64,000 nt of DNA from Alternaria dauci (Eukaryota > Ascomycota > Dothideomycetes > Pleosporales > Pleosporaceae): positions 3,844,001-3,908,000 of the forward strand of contig NC_091273.1 of the NCBI RefSeq assembly GCF_042100115.1, given 5' to 3'. This document shows positions 10,702 through 21,382 of the stretch, piece after piece (position 1 is the first letter of the stretch; each line of letters starts with the position of its first letter). The notes beneath the pieces are model-generated. The model was not told the DNA's origin. It searched no databases and was given only the letters and a program-made list of their open reading frames with translations. Made by a program: the position numbers and the translations under genes.

Positions 10702-12381
10702 TTATTCCTTTTGGCCATTTCTCTGTTCTGCTTGCTCTTTCCGGTATTCTTCAAAGTCAAAGCCTAGTTCTTTCACATGCCTAATTTCTCTTCTCTTTTC
10801 CCCCATCTTGCCAAAAGCCTGTCGTATCTTTGGGAAATTCTCACGACACCAGTATTCCCACTCGCCCCAGACTGGTGGTATCTTTCCTTTACCTTCATTT
10901 TCTAGACCCTCTTTCTTCTCGGCGCTCAATGCCCATTTACCCATTGCATTGATGTAGTTTGCATCTTTAGGAAAAGGCAAGAGATGAAAGTTTCGCCCAG
11001 CGCCCATCTCTTCTTCTACACTCTTTTCCCAATCGCGCATGTCGGACAGTGGTGGTAGAGGAAGCCGGCCGGAATACACGCGTGCGAGGACGGCGGACTG
11101 TGCTTCTGCTACTGGGAAAGGGATTACACGCTGGTTTAGGGCCAAGAAGCTTAACGTAGGTCGTGGCGCGTAAAAAAGGTGCTGGTAGGTATTGTTTACT
11201 CTCTCCCCAGTAGTGATGAGTTCAGGCTTCACATTTTGCAGGAAAGGCAGACTGTAAAAGTAACCTGTAGCAAAGACGATAGCATCGATGTCATGCTCTT
11301 CAGTTCCATCCTCGAACATGACGCCCCTACTATTGGGGAGAAACTTTTTGATTGGCGGAACTTCTCGTCGCCTTTGGTCTTCTCCTGCTGTTCCATGCGT
11401 AGCGCTAAACATGGACTGTGAGCGTGTAGACCACAGCAGCGGCTTTTGACAGAACTCGGCAATCTGGGCGCTGATGTCTGCGCCTGATGCCGAGTTGCCT
11501 ACAACGATTACTTTTTTCCCACTAAAGTCCTCGGGCTTGCGGTAGTATTTCGAATGAATAATGCGACCAGGGTGCTGTGTGGCCCATTCCTTGATACCAG
11601 CCATTGGAGGAATGTAGGGTACTATGAAATGGCCGTTTGCTACAATCACTGCATCATAGACCTCGGAAGTGTCTTCGTTCGTGATTAGATCCCGTGTTGT
11701 GATGGTCCAGGAGCTGCTGGTTTTATTCGGATCGACTGGGTGAACACTGGTCACTTGTGTGCAATATCGCACAAGATCTTGGACGTCAGCAGAGTAGTCG
11801 TCGATGTATTTGAGGACCGTCTCGTGTGTAGGAAACAATTGGCTATCAGATGGCCAGTCCAGATCCTGGAAGCCCATCAGCCCGCGAGGTATGTTGGTTT
11901 CCAGGTTCTCGTACATTGGTGATAAGAACGAAGGTATCTTTGATGCGCAGTTTGTCCCATTAGTATTGCTGCTTCCGTTCGCTGCTGCTTCTCTGGATTG
12001 CCATTCCGGCTTTTGGACATCCTTGTTCGGATTCGTCTGGGGTATGTCGAAGAGATTCTCGTCTCGTTGTTCGCCTGTATATATCCATATCCCTCCTGGT
12101 CTACTTCGTTGTTCAAACAAGACAATCTTGTCAAATGCTTTCTCTGCACGGAGATATTTCGCTGCCACCACACCTGAAGGCCCCGCGCCCACTATTGCGA
12201 TCCTCCGAGCTCTTACTGATATTTTGTCGCTGTCGGAAGACATTCTACAAGATTCTAGAGTGGCAAAGAAACGAGCCAAAAGAGAAGGTAGGGAAGCGCG
12301 CGCCGATCGAATGCGAACTGTAGATCGAGAGTATCGAGCCAAAACAAAAGAGATCAGAGGAAAGGAACGATGATGCGACAT
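10702..12381 (-). CDS. flavin-containing monooxygenase (FMO type)
   Basis: This single exon encodes 559 aa. The FAD Rossmann motif is GAGPSG at 65-70. A second dinucleotide motif is VIVVGNSASGADI, and HPGRIIHSKYYR just before it occupies the place of the FMO fingerprint. FATGYFYSLPF is the C-terminal FATGY-type motif. The family oxygenates soft nucleophiles or carbonyl carbons with NADPH and O2; the substrate here is unknown. The first 46 residues are rich in Arg/Ser and carry almost no acidic residues, so they may be a mitochondrial presequence. Alternatively translation starts at M47 (MSSDSDK), which most relatives would favour. The gene is head-to-head with the PBP-like gene at 12623. Confidence 0.88.
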   Translation of the reverse strand: MSHHRSFPLISFVLARYSRSTVRIRSARASLPSLLARFFATLESCRMSSDSDKISVRARRIAIVGAGPSGVVAAKYLRAEKAFDKIVLFEQRSRPGGIWIYTGEQRDENLFDIPQTNPNKDVQKPEWQSREAAANGSSNTNGTNCASKIPSFLSPMYENLETNIPRGLMGFQDLDWPSDSQLFPTHETVLKYIDDYSADVQDLVRYCTQVTSVHPVDPNKTSSSWTITTRDLITNEDTSEVYDAVIVANGHFIVPYIPPMAGIKEWATQHPGRIIHSKYYRKPEDFSGKKVIVVGNSASGADISAQIAEFCQKPLLWSTRSQSMFSATHGTAGEDQRRREVPPIKKFLPNSRGVMFEDGTEEHDIDAIVFATGYFYSLPFLQNVKPELITTGERVNNTYQHLFYAPRPTLSFLALNQRVIPFPVAEAQSAVLARVYSGRLPLPPLSDMRDWEKSVEEEMGAGRNFHLLPFPKDANYINAMGKWALSAEKKEGLENEGKGKIPPVWGEWEYWCRENFPKIRQAFGKMGEKRREIRHVKELGFDFEEYRKEQAEQRNGQKE

Positions 12382-12622
12382 GACGCCGAGATGTTGAGAT
12401 GGAAGCAGCGAGATTCGGGGCTTATCGGAATTGTCTTCCGATCGGAACTACGCGAGGCTGTTCGGCATCATCGACCTTGGGGGGCAGCTACATCATCCGC
12501 CTGCGAGACTCACACCACCGGCTGTATAGTGACGATTCGGCCCTACAACGCGTCCGTCCTCCCCCATTAATTGGGTTCCCCTCACTGTGTCCCGCTGCCC
12601 ATACTCTGAAACCCACTCAGCA

Positions 12623-13679
12623 ATGCTGCGCACACTGCGACTCGCACGTCTTGCATCAGCACCGCGACCAGTCCGAAGCTTCTCAACCCACAGTGCAGCC
12701 ATGGCGCGACTGCGCATCGGATTCGTACCAGGTAAGCGCGCCCTTGTCCACACCAGAGGTCCGGCTGACGGCAACAGAACACTTCTCCACTCCGCTCGAG
12801 TTCGCGAAGAAACACTATGGCCTCGATGCAAAGCTCATTCCTTACCCCAGCGGTACAGGCCACATGGTCACCGCTCTGCAATCCGACGAGATCGACATCG
12901 GTGTTGGCCTTACCGAAGGCTGGATAGCGGCACTGGGAAAAGCACAGGCAGCCAAAGAGGACGCTGGCTTCAGTATCGTCGGCACGTATGTCGAGACACC
13001 ACTTTGCTGGGCCATATCCACGGGTGCCCGCAGAAACGAGCTCAATGGCATCCAGGACCTGAAGGGCAAGAAGGTCGGCGTGTCACGAATCGGAAGCGGA
13101 AGCTACGTCATGAGCTTCGTGCTGGCTGACCAACAGGGGTGGCTGGACACCACGTCAGACAGCCCCCCGTTTCCAGTCGAGCCGTTGAACACGTTTGCAA
13201 ACCTCCGCGATGGCGTCAATGACGGCACTGTAGACTTCTTTATGTGGGAGCACTTTACGTCGAAGCGCTACTACGACAACGGCGAGATCAAGCGCATTGG
13301 TGAGATCTACACACCATGGTCCTCGTGGAAGATCGTCGCTGCAAACCATCTATTGAACCCAAAGAACTGGAGTTTGTCACCCAACGCAAGCAAGCCAGTG
13401 CTTACTGGCGAACTCGAAGACGTCATGGATAAAGTCAACAAAGGCATTCGACACTTTGAAGAGAACCAGGAAGAAGCTGTGCAGTACATCAGCACCAAGC
13501 TCGATTACTCGGAAGAGGACGCGAGAGAGTGGCTGAAGACTGTTGGCTTCGCCAAAGATGTCAAGGGTGTAGACAAGGAGGTGGTCGACAAGACCGTTGG
13601 TACACTGCAGAAGGCGGGCGTGTTGGGCGGGCAGGTCGATCAAAAGATTATGATCGGACTCGAACGACGTCTGGCATGA
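12623..13679 (+). CDS. periplasmic-binding-protein-like (type II) protein, Ca3427-like
   Basis: Exons 12623-12731 and 12778-13679 join over a 46-nt intron (GTAAGC...CAG) to give 336 aa. The junction reads LRIGFVP-E-HFSTPLEFAKKHYGLDAKL, the normal start of this fold. It resembles the substrate-binding subunits of bacterial sulfonate/taurine/nitrate ABC importers and the fungal Ca3427 group. Visible elements are YPSGTGHMVTALQSDEIDIGVGLTEG, DLKGKKVGVSRIGSGSY and the C-terminal helical hinge. Fungi lack the matching importer, so the ligand and role are unknown. The N-terminus (MLRTLRLARL...RSFST) looks like a mitochondrial presequence, with M27 as a possible second start. Confidence 0.85.
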
Positions 13680-14181
13680 ACCTAATCTGCTTGGACCGCT
13701 GGTTGTCATACCATACAATCGACGACAGTTTGCAGCCCGTGCTCAATAGCTTCAGCCCCATCAAGCACTCCGTGTGATAGGATCGCCAGCGCATGTTGAG
13801 AACCATGTCATAGCTCGGAGATCAAAGCAATGTGCTTTTTGCTTGTCTTTTGTCGCATATCAATCGCAGCAGCACCCGTTTGCAAGTAGGACCAACCAAG
13901 ATGCCTTCACCTGTACTATCACGTCAAGGTGTGACTGCACAGCACAAAGCGATGCATTCATCTGGGCTACACCGTCAGAGTCCAACTTCACAGAACCGCG
14001 AAGTATTTATACTAGCCGGACGATTTTCCTGGAACCCTCTTGAAAATTCCCGCAATTCCACCAACCACAACTCAACTATCGACATCCCTCTAGAGCGGAC
14101 CTTGAAGGCTTTCGCGTCAGAAAAGGACCAAAAACGGAAACCACCTACTTTTGTAAACTTCTCTAGGCCTCTTTCACCAAA
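13680..14181. other. intergenic, promoter of acyltransferase
   Basis: About 500 bp without a supported gene. A TATA-like TATTTATAC lies at about 14003-14011, 170 bp before the acyltransferase ATG. A 125-codon frame crosses the region but has no family features and runs into the next gene in another frame. Confidence 0.5.
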
Positions 14182-15885
14182 ATGCCAGCCGACACCACGA
14201 AAGAGCTAGAGCTATCTCACCTCGACCAACAACCTCATATACGCGTATACGGCCGCTACTACATCATCTTTCCATTTCCAGACATCATTTACGCATACGT
14301 AGCCAAAGAAGCGCTGCACACTGGCTTCAAGGAGGTCTTGCGACGATTTCCCTACCTTGCCGGCACGGTGGACATTCCCGACCCTACTACAGACCTTCGA
14401 GTACGCTACCCCGACCCCATCGATCTCGAAGCGGAAGCCCGTCGCGTCTTCACGATTAGCTACGATGACGTACAACACGACTACGATGCCCTTGCCCAGG
14501 ACGCGTTCACACCAGAAGAATTGCCAGCTACCGTATTTTGCCCGAATGAGCTGAAATATCACACTGGATTGGGCAACGACCCATACGGCGAGAAGATGAC
14601 TTCATTGCAAAAAGGGCCAGTTCCGGTCTTCGCGACCCAGGCTACGTTCATCCCTGGAGGCTTGGTGCTGAGCGCCTGGTTCTATCACGCTGTTCTTGAC
14701 GGGACGGGAAACGCAAGAATTCAGAAGATATGGAGTGACGCCGTACGAGCCTTGCATCCTCAAGCAAGCAGACCATCGCTCAGGATTCCCAAATTCTACC
14801 GAGCACCTAGCTACAAAGATCAGCTTCAACCACTGAAGGCGATTATCAAAGAGTGGAACGACATTCCAGACCCGTCATCAGCACGAGGCGCGCTTGCAAC
14901 CCTAGTCCAAGAAGCTGATGTAGCAGACAGCTGTGCAGACGGTTTAGTGTACCCGCCGCTTACAAAACGCTACGAACTGCGGAATGGACCGGATGAAGGA
15001 CTACAAAAGGTCATCACGAAGATGTTTCGCTTCTCATCCCCAGCTCTCAATGAATTCCGCAACCAGCTATGCACCAAGACCGGCAAAAAAATCTCCATCT
15101 TCACTGCACTGTCAGCAATCATCTGGGGGAATATTATACGAGCTCGATCGGCATCGCTCGCTGCTTCAGGCAACAGGCAGTCGACACTCGCCGTTGTTGT
15201 GGATCTCCGAAAATATCTTCCTCCGCCTTTCTCATCGCCCGATTACCTCGGAAACCTTGTACTGTCTGCCCTGCCTACCCTCAGTCTTGAGAATGGAATA
15301 CCCGACTGCGTAATTCCCCTGCGAAAGGGACCACCTCATGCCCCAGACAGCCTTTTCCCGGCAATGACCGTTCCTTCGGATCAGCAGAGCTTTTGCCTTG
15401 AGGACCTTGCAGTCAAGATCACAGATGCTCTACATGCTATTGACGCGGCGTGGGCAATCACCCAAATCAAAAGCGTTCTCACTAACCCTACTGAAGCCCA
15501 GCAAGCTCGTCTCAAATACCCCAAAGGTCCGGACCTGTACATCACTAGTTGGCAGAGGATGGGTGCCGACCGTGAGTGGTACATTCCTGGAACTAGTACG
15601 CCAAACGCAACTGCCATCCGAAGGGCGGCCTGGGTTAGCGAAGGTGGTATCGTGGTCTTGCCCAGGGAAGAAGACAAAGCAGGGCAAGAAGGAGAGCCGT
15701 ATGAGGTCATGCTCAGTCTTACCCAAGCCGATATGAAAAGGTTCGAGCACGGTTTGCAGAGTGCCGGGTGGTTAGTAGATCCCCCAGTTGACAACATCCT
15801 CGACACTCTGAGTGACCTCAAACTTCTTGATCATCAGAGACCTGAGGCGAAGCCGTCTGTTGGGCATGCGAGGGCGTCCTTGTAG
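14182..15885 (+). CDS. BAHD/TRI101-type acyltransferase
   Basis: This intronless gene encodes 567 aa. The catalytic HxxxD is H169-AVL-D173 within FYHAVLDGTG, and the N-terminal VYGRYYIIFPFPD and LRRFPYLAGTV segments match the transferase family (PF02458) that includes trichothecene 3-O-acetyltransferase. Such enzymes move an acyl group from CoA to an alcohol or amine. The second family motif DFGWG is not visible; its region reads TSWQRMGADREWYIPG, which happens in fungal members. There is no signal peptide, so it is probably cytosolic. Neighbours are a PBP-like protein and an MFS carrier. The acceptor is unknown and no polyketide or peptide synthase lies in the window. Confidence 0.87.
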   Translation: MPADTTKELELSHLDQQPHIRVYGRYYIIFPFPDIIYAYVAKEALHTGFKEVLRRFPYLAGTVDIPDPTTDLRVRYPDPIDLEAEARRVFTISYDDVQHDYDALAQDAFTPEELPATVFCPNELKYHTGLGNDPYGEKMTSLQKGPVPVFATQATFIPGGLVLSAWFYHAVLDGTGNARIQKIWSDAVRALHPQASRPSLRIPKFYRAPSYKDQLQPLKAIIKEWNDIPDPSSARGALATLVQEADVADSCADGLVYPPLTKRYELRNGPDEGLQKVITKMFRFSSPALNEFRNQLCTKTGKKISIFTALSAIIWGNIIRARSASLAASGNRQSTLAVVVDLRKYLPPPFSSPDYLGNLVLSALPTLSLENGIPDCVIPLRKGPPHAPDSLFPAMTVPSDQQSFCLEDLAVKITDALHAIDAAWAITQIKSVLTNPTEAQQARLKYPKGPDLYITSWQRMGADREWYIPGTSTPNATAIRRAAWVSEGGIVVLPREEDKAGQEGEPYEVMLSLTQADMKRFEHGLQSAGWLVDPPVDNILDTLSDLKLLDHQRPEAKPSVGHARASL

Positions 15886-16213
15886 CCGGGCGTTAGGCGA
15901 CGGTAGTTCTACGAGGAAGTCAATTCTTGCACATAGCTTGCTCTAAGGGAATGATCCTGTACAGTGGAGATGGTACTTTGTTTGGTAGATTTAGTAATGA
16001 AGATTAGCCCCAAAGATTTGTTTCTCGTGTTCCAACCAACGCTTTCACCGCTCGGACCCGTACCTGCAGATTTATGACTAAAAATGACGATCGACCGCGG
16101 CAACTACACACTAGCGCCCATCGAAGAGCCTAAGAAAAACAAGTTGCGTCCCCAACAAACGGGTACTGCTACTCACAGATCCCAGAAATCCCCAAGCGGA
16201 ATCTCAAAAAAAA
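15886..16213. other. intergenic, promoter of MFS gene
   Basis: This 328-bp gap holds the 3' flank of the acyltransferase and the leader of the transporter. No motif or gene was recognised apart from a short A tract just before the ATG at 16214. Confidence 0.5.
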
Positions 16214-17589
16214 ATGGCGGACGAAAGAGAGCCGTTGCTTTCTTACCATGAGGTGCAGCGTGAAAGAACGGAACAACTACTCGCGCATGAGATCACAGCA
16301 AGTGCGCAGCCAAATGAAGACTACCCTATTGATCATGGGAAAGTGGCGTGGATGCAGGTATTGGGTGGATTTATCCTGTTTGCGAATAGCTGGTGAGTGT
16401 TCCCGGAGTCTACCAACACGCCTTGACAAAGTCGCTAACAGGACAAAGGGGTTTGCCAAACGCATTTGGTGTCTTCCAAACCTATTACGTTGACTCTCTG
16501 CTTCCGGAGCAAGACGCGGCGCGCATCGCATGGATTGGATCGATCCAGCTATTCTTCACTACCATCGGGTGTTTGCCTGGCGGTGTACTGCTTGATCGAG
16601 GATACCTCAAATGTATCATCGTAGTCGGCACGGCGCTAGAAGTACTTGGACTGATTCTGACCTCCTTCTTCAAGAGCTACTGGTCCATCTTCTTCGCCCA
16701 AGGAGTGTGTATGGGTGTTGGCAGCGGCCTGATGGCGATCGTCCCTGTCGCGGTGCTAGCCATGTTCTTCGAGAAGAAACGTATGCTGGCTACTGGTCTT
16801 GCGTCGACTGGTGCTAGTGTGGCTGGCATCGCCTTTACCCTTTCCTTGCGCTCGCTGTTCCTCAGCGTGGGCTTTGCATGGGCCGTCCGCGTCTTCGCGC
16901 TCATCATCCTCGTCACGAACGCCATCGCCTTTTTCGTGATGCGATTGCAGCTCCAATATGGATCCAAGGGCTCCAGCTTCGGCTTTCATCACTTCAAGGA
17001 CCTGCCATACACGGTGTTCGTCATCGCATTTACACTGTTTGTTGCATCATCCTTTGTGCCATTCTTCTTCATCCAGGAGTATGCCATCAAATTGGGTGTG
17101 TCAAAAGACATGGCATTCAATTTGCTTTCTATCATGAACGCTGCCAACATATTTGGGCGTTTTGTGCCGAACTTCATTGCTGATCGGTACGGTGGTGTCA
17201 ATACCCTGCTTCCTCTTACCATCGCATGTATCATCACTCTCTGCATGCTTCCTCTCGTCCGAGAACTCAATGGTCTTATCGCCATCAGCATCGTATACGG
17301 TTTCCTCTCTGGCGGTGTCATCATCATTCCTGGACCTACCATCACTGACCTCTCGCCGAACAAAGCTGAGATTGGCGTTCGACTTGGGCTTGCGTACCTC
17401 GTCGCTGCTTTCGGCGGACTGTTCGGTAATCCTGCTACTGGTGCTATCAAAGGAGAAGGCAACAGTGCGGTAGAGAACTTCAAAGGTGTATGGTTCTGTG
17501 CGGCAGCCGTTATGGGTGCGGGTGTCGTGGCGCTTGTTGCCACAAGGTGGTTGAAATTGGGCAGCGCGTGGGCAGCAGGAAAAGTATGA
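16214..17589 (+). CDS. MFS transporter, monocarboxylate (MCT/SLC16-like) type
   Basis: Exons 16214-16392 and 16449-17589 are joined over a 56-nt intron (GTGAGT...AAG) to give 439 aa. The junction restores ILFANSW-GLPNAFGVFQTYY, the conserved helix 1 of fungal MCT-like carriers. Using the earlier CAG at 16439-16441 would shift the frame. About 12 hydrophobic segments follow, with the DRGYLK loop after helix 2 and a long central cytosolic loop. Fungal members move small acids or metabolites by proton symport or export; the substrate cannot be read from sequence. The short N-terminus carries the acidic REPLLSY-type cytosolic tail common in such carriers. Confidence 0.9.
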
Positions 17590-17950
17590 GTGGTGGTCAG
17601 CCCCGCCAACCTGTAAGCAGCCTGACAGTGGTAAACTTCGAGCAGGTGGCGAGCGAATGCCAGCTCAATTTGGCTTATCTAATCACGACGAATCTTCCAC
17701 AACGGGTTGGTTATGCACGATCCAGCCAATGGGCTGTTTGCACCGACCAGGTCTCAGTTCTGGCCGCAGATCAGGCGTTATGCTGAAGACTAGAGCACTC
17801 GGTAGCTGCAGTGTAACACAAAACATACGGAACAGGAATTATTCCCAACACGACCCAGGAATACAAGCGGATATAAGACAGCCTCTCCTCTGCGCACCCA
17901 ATGTCGTTCTCATTTTTAGTTATAGCATGTATTTCTCGGTGACAGCCACA
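17590..17950. promoter_or_regulatory. upstream region of peroxidase with TATA-like box and possible uORF
   Basis: GATATAAG at about 17870-17877 is a plausible TATA box. A transcript starting about 30 bp downstream would carry a 13-codon upstream frame beginning at 17901 and an in-frame ATG at 17927 before the preferred start at 17951. Function is inference. Confidence 0.35.
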
Positions 17951-19629
17951 ATGCTCCCAGCTAATCTTCTTTTCGTTTTTTACACGCTTCCACTCACGCA
18001 CGCTGCCCTTTACTATCCTACGCCGGCTCTCTCCTTCATCGAACACATCCTCATCGACAACTGGGGAGCATACGCATCAAACTTCTCTTCTGCTATAACT
18101 CCTTGCACACGCTATGTCTCGCAGACTGGCACTATGGCGCTGACAAGCGGCCGCACGACAGCGGCACAATGGATGCGCGTCATGTTTCACGACTTCATCA
18201 CTGCGAATGTGAGTGCAGGCACGGGTGGTATTGATGCCAGTATTGGCTACGAAACGGCAAGAGAGGAGAACAAAGGGAGTGCTTTCAACGACAGTTTTTG
18301 GTTTTGGAGACCATTCGTCAGCGATGGGGTTTCTAGTAAGTTTAGGCTCGAGAAAGGGTGGCTGGTAGTGCTGATGAGTTGGTAGTGGCAGATCTCATTG
18401 CACTCGCTACCGTCATGTCCAATAACCTGTGCGGAGGTGAGCAGATGCCTTACCGCGCTGGACGTATCGATGCCATAGAGGCTGGAATTACTACTGGGGT
18501 GCCCGCGCCGGAAACCAATCTCGAAGAGACCTTGCTATTCTTCGAACGCGCTGGGTTCGACAAGGTAGATGCTATCGGCCTTACGGCATGTGGACATACG
18601 ATAGGATCTGTTCATCACGTACGTATACACAAAGCGTTGAGATCAGCTGTCGATTGCTAAACCCTATAGGGCGGTTTTCCTGAAGTCGTAGACGAGAGTT
18701 TCGTGACACCCGATAACACGAATGGCGGTAGCAATTTTGACACTACACATGACGTGTTTGACCCCAATGTCCTCGGCGAATACCTGAATGGAACAGGGAA
18801 TAGAGGGGGACCGTTAGTCACCTCATACAACGACACGATGAACTCCGATCTACGGTTATACGAAAGCGACAACAACGCCACTATGCATGCCCTGTTCGCC
18901 CAAGGCGTGGGTTTTTTGAAAACGTGTGTCGGGCTCATGGGTCGTGCCATTGATACCGTGCCTACTGGTGTTCAGCTGAGCAAGCCAGTTACAGCCATCC
19001 TTGTTAAGCCAGTCAACGTAACATACGACTTCAATGAAGACGGGAATTTGACGCTTAGCGGAAAGATCAGAATCCTTACACCAGCGGGTATTTCTCCGCC
19101 AGCGTCTTTCAACATCCGCATCAACCAACACGAGACGAAATTGGAGCCGGAAGCAGAGACTGGAAGCTCCGTGTTCGGTCGTAGAGGCAGTATGTACGGA
19201 ACCACGTCGTACTTTCCATTTTCGTTATCTGGGCCCATCGTTCGTGATGCAACGTCTTTCTTGGTATATGGATCGGGTATATCGGAATCGACTTTCCACA
19301 TCGATAGCGAAGTCTTTTTTGTACCCAGTTTGACAGAGTTGGAGGGTTCATCGACCAGGGTCACGATTGCCATAACCGGTTCGAAGTCTTGTGGTGATCT
19401 AGCAGTGCGTCTCGCCGTACCGTTTACACAACACGGCACGCTGGCGCCAAAGATGGTTGAGAGTAGTACAACTGTTGGGGAGGCAGCAGCAGTGTTGGAT
19501 GGTTATACGCTTTGCCATGGCCTCGCCGTTTTACAAGATATTCCAACTGGTCTAGTTAGAGCTGAGGCGTTGCTAGGAGGGGAAGTTCTTGATATACTCA
19601 TGATCAACGGGGGAACGGCCGGGTGGTAG
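17951..19629 (+). CDS. secreted haem peroxidase, plant/fungal class II-like (AA2)
   Basis: Three exons (17951-18335, 18386-18618, 18670-19629; introns of 50 and 51 nt) encode 525 aa. Residues 1-18 form a signal peptide. The distal site is R76-VMF-H80-D, followed by GGIDASIGYE. The junction at 18335/18386 gives DGVS-MADLIALATV, and the proximal haem ligand is H199 in LTACGHTIG. These are the hallmarks of the secretory plant/fungal peroxidase fold. About 200 residues follow the peroxidase core (from about 320), which is longer than usual; I do not recognise that extension. Several N-glycosylation sequons fit a secreted protein. The reducing substrate (lignin, Mn or phenols) cannot be stated. 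The in-frame ATG at 17927 would spoil the signal peptide less cleanly. Confidence 0.87.
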
Positions 19630-20309
19630 TATGATGGAAGATATCGAATGCTCTTCTCATTTTTCAGTGCCCGTACGGACAAAAAGGTTATCTCCATCAT
19701 CGAACTGACATTGGTGAGTTATCCTCTTTCTCTCTCATGTCAACTTGCGTACTGTTATCACGTGAATTACTCGACGTCCCAAATAACGTTGAATCTTTTC
19801 AAATCATGCACTCGGATCACACAAAGGATTGATGACGCTCAATATCGATGCATGTCTCGGTGCCTTCCCCGGTGGTCGACTTTAGCGAGCGGGGTGAGCG
19901 GCGAATACATGCGGAGAAACATTAAACGATATTAATGTGCTCCCCTCCGTGTCGAATCAGACATAGCCGGACGACAGATGCGTCGACCATGCTCAGATGT
20001 ACGCATGAGCGCACAATGCAACCTAGTGTACCACCACGCTATACAAGGGAAAAATCAAACACCCTACTAGGCAACTACAGGGGACTAATTAATCTTTCTT
20101 TGTAGAGCGATACTCTATCTAGACGACTACAGGGGTGGCGTTCGATTTTTCCCTTGCATGGCGTGCTACTATCTGAAAACTGGGGTAGGGTACCTAGGTA
20201 GATCGCCGTGCTAGGTCCTCCAGTGGAACGAGGCTCCAGCACGGCTATAAGAAGCAACCATGGTACGGTAAAGTAAAGTTCAGGAGGATCAAGATCCATC
20301 CCAGTTGAC
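19630..20309. other. intergenic between peroxidase and esterase
   Basis: This 680-bp gap contains one copy of the MITE-like element (20035-20165) and the esterase promoter. The stretch before the element has no supported gene. Confidence 0.6.
20035..20165 (-). mobile_element. MITE-like element, copy 1 (131 bp)
   Basis: The ends are near-perfect terminal inverted repeats of about 30 bp: CACGCTATACAAGGGAAAAA on the left, and CACGCCATGCAAGGGAAAAA on the reverse complement of the right end. Between them lies one internal unit carrying CTGTAGTYG-YCTAG motifs. Its reverse complement aligns along its whole length with the element at 40555-40792. It has no coding capacity, so it is non-autonomous. 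A target-site duplication is not evident. It lies 145 bp before the esterase start codon. Confidence 0.85.
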
Positions 20310-21382
20310 ATGATGTTTCCTTCAATTGCCATCTTTCACGTGCTTTGCGCAGCCGTCGCATCGGCGCAGCTCACCTCCCAACTCACCGAAATCGTCGACT
20401 TTGGCCCAAATCCGCGGAATGTTTCCATGTTCATTTACGTACCGGCAAATCTACCGCAAAACGCTCCCATACTCGTTTCGCCACATTGGTGTCACGGCAC
20501 GGCACAGCAGGTGAGTTACGACCGTTCTGCACACGTCTTCGACACATGCTGACTTGATCCTTCAACCTCAAGGTCTTTGACTACAGACCTTGGGCTTCTC
20601 TTGGTGACGAGTACGGCTTCATAACGATCTATCCCAACGCTTCAACATTAAATACGGACCAATGCTGGGATGTCAGTAGCCAGCAATCGCTTACCCACAA
20701 CGGCGGAGGCGATGCGCTCGGCATTGTATCCATGGTACGGTGGACTTTGGAAAAATATCATGCAGACAAAGACCGCGTTTTTGTCACCGGCACGAGGTTA
20801 GTTAGGCCGTACAAAATGCATCTGTGACATACGCTAACCTCGCATCTTCACGTCTGCAGTTCAGGCGCAATGATGACGAACGTGCTCATCGGGAGCTATC
20901 CAGACGTCTTTGCGGCAGGAAGCGCATGGGCGGGTGTGCCCTTCGGGTGCTTTTCCGGCGACGGCTTCGATGTCTGGAGTGAAGCATGTGCCACTGGCCG
21001 GATCATCAAGAACGGGCCCCAATGGGCAGCTCTCGTGCGCAACGCATACCCTTCATATCGCGGCTTCCGTCCTAAGTTCCAGACTCTTCATGGCACGGCG
21101 GACACGATCCTTGATCCACAAAACTTCCTCGAGCAGATCAAACAATGGACAAGTGTATTCGATGTGAGCCAGAAACCGACTGAAATCACGCAAGACGTTC
21201 CGTTCAAAGGCTGGACGAGGTTTCGGTATGGCGACAAGTTCGAAGCGTATGAAGCTGGCAGTGTAGATCACAACATTCCGACGGATGCCGACACCGTGAT
21301 GGATTTCTTCGACTTGAAGTGCAGCGGGCCGAGCTGCTTCTCGAGGCCTAGGTCAGGTAACAGTACTAGGCACCATGGTTAG
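20310..21382 (+). CDS. secreted CE1 esterase (acetylxylan/feruloyl esterase, PHB-depolymerase-like)
   Basis: Exons 20310-20510, 20573-20796 and 20860-21382 (introns of 62 and 63 nt) encode 315 aa. A signal peptide (about 1-20) is followed by LTEIVDFGPNPRNVSMFIYVP, the normal CE1 start. The nucleophile motif is G-T-S-S-G-A-M-M, rebuilt exactly across the second intron. LHGTADTILDPQNF and the final VDHNIPTDADTVMDFF supply the acid and His of the triad. These enzymes remove acetyl or feruloyl groups from xylan outside the cell. There is no CBM1. Both introns carry the shared block described in the findings. The MITE-like copy lies in the promoter. Confidence 0.92.

Noticed and set aside
13832..14209. 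125-codon frame before the acyltransferase
   Set aside because: Overlaps the start of the acyltransferase in another frame; low-quality composition and no domain.
10702..17589. Secondary-metabolite cluster (monooxygenase, acyltransferase, MFS carrier close together)
   Set aside because: No polyketide synthase, peptide synthetase, terpene cyclase, P450 or cluster regulator is present, and a PBP-like gene interrupts the set. The grouping may be chance.
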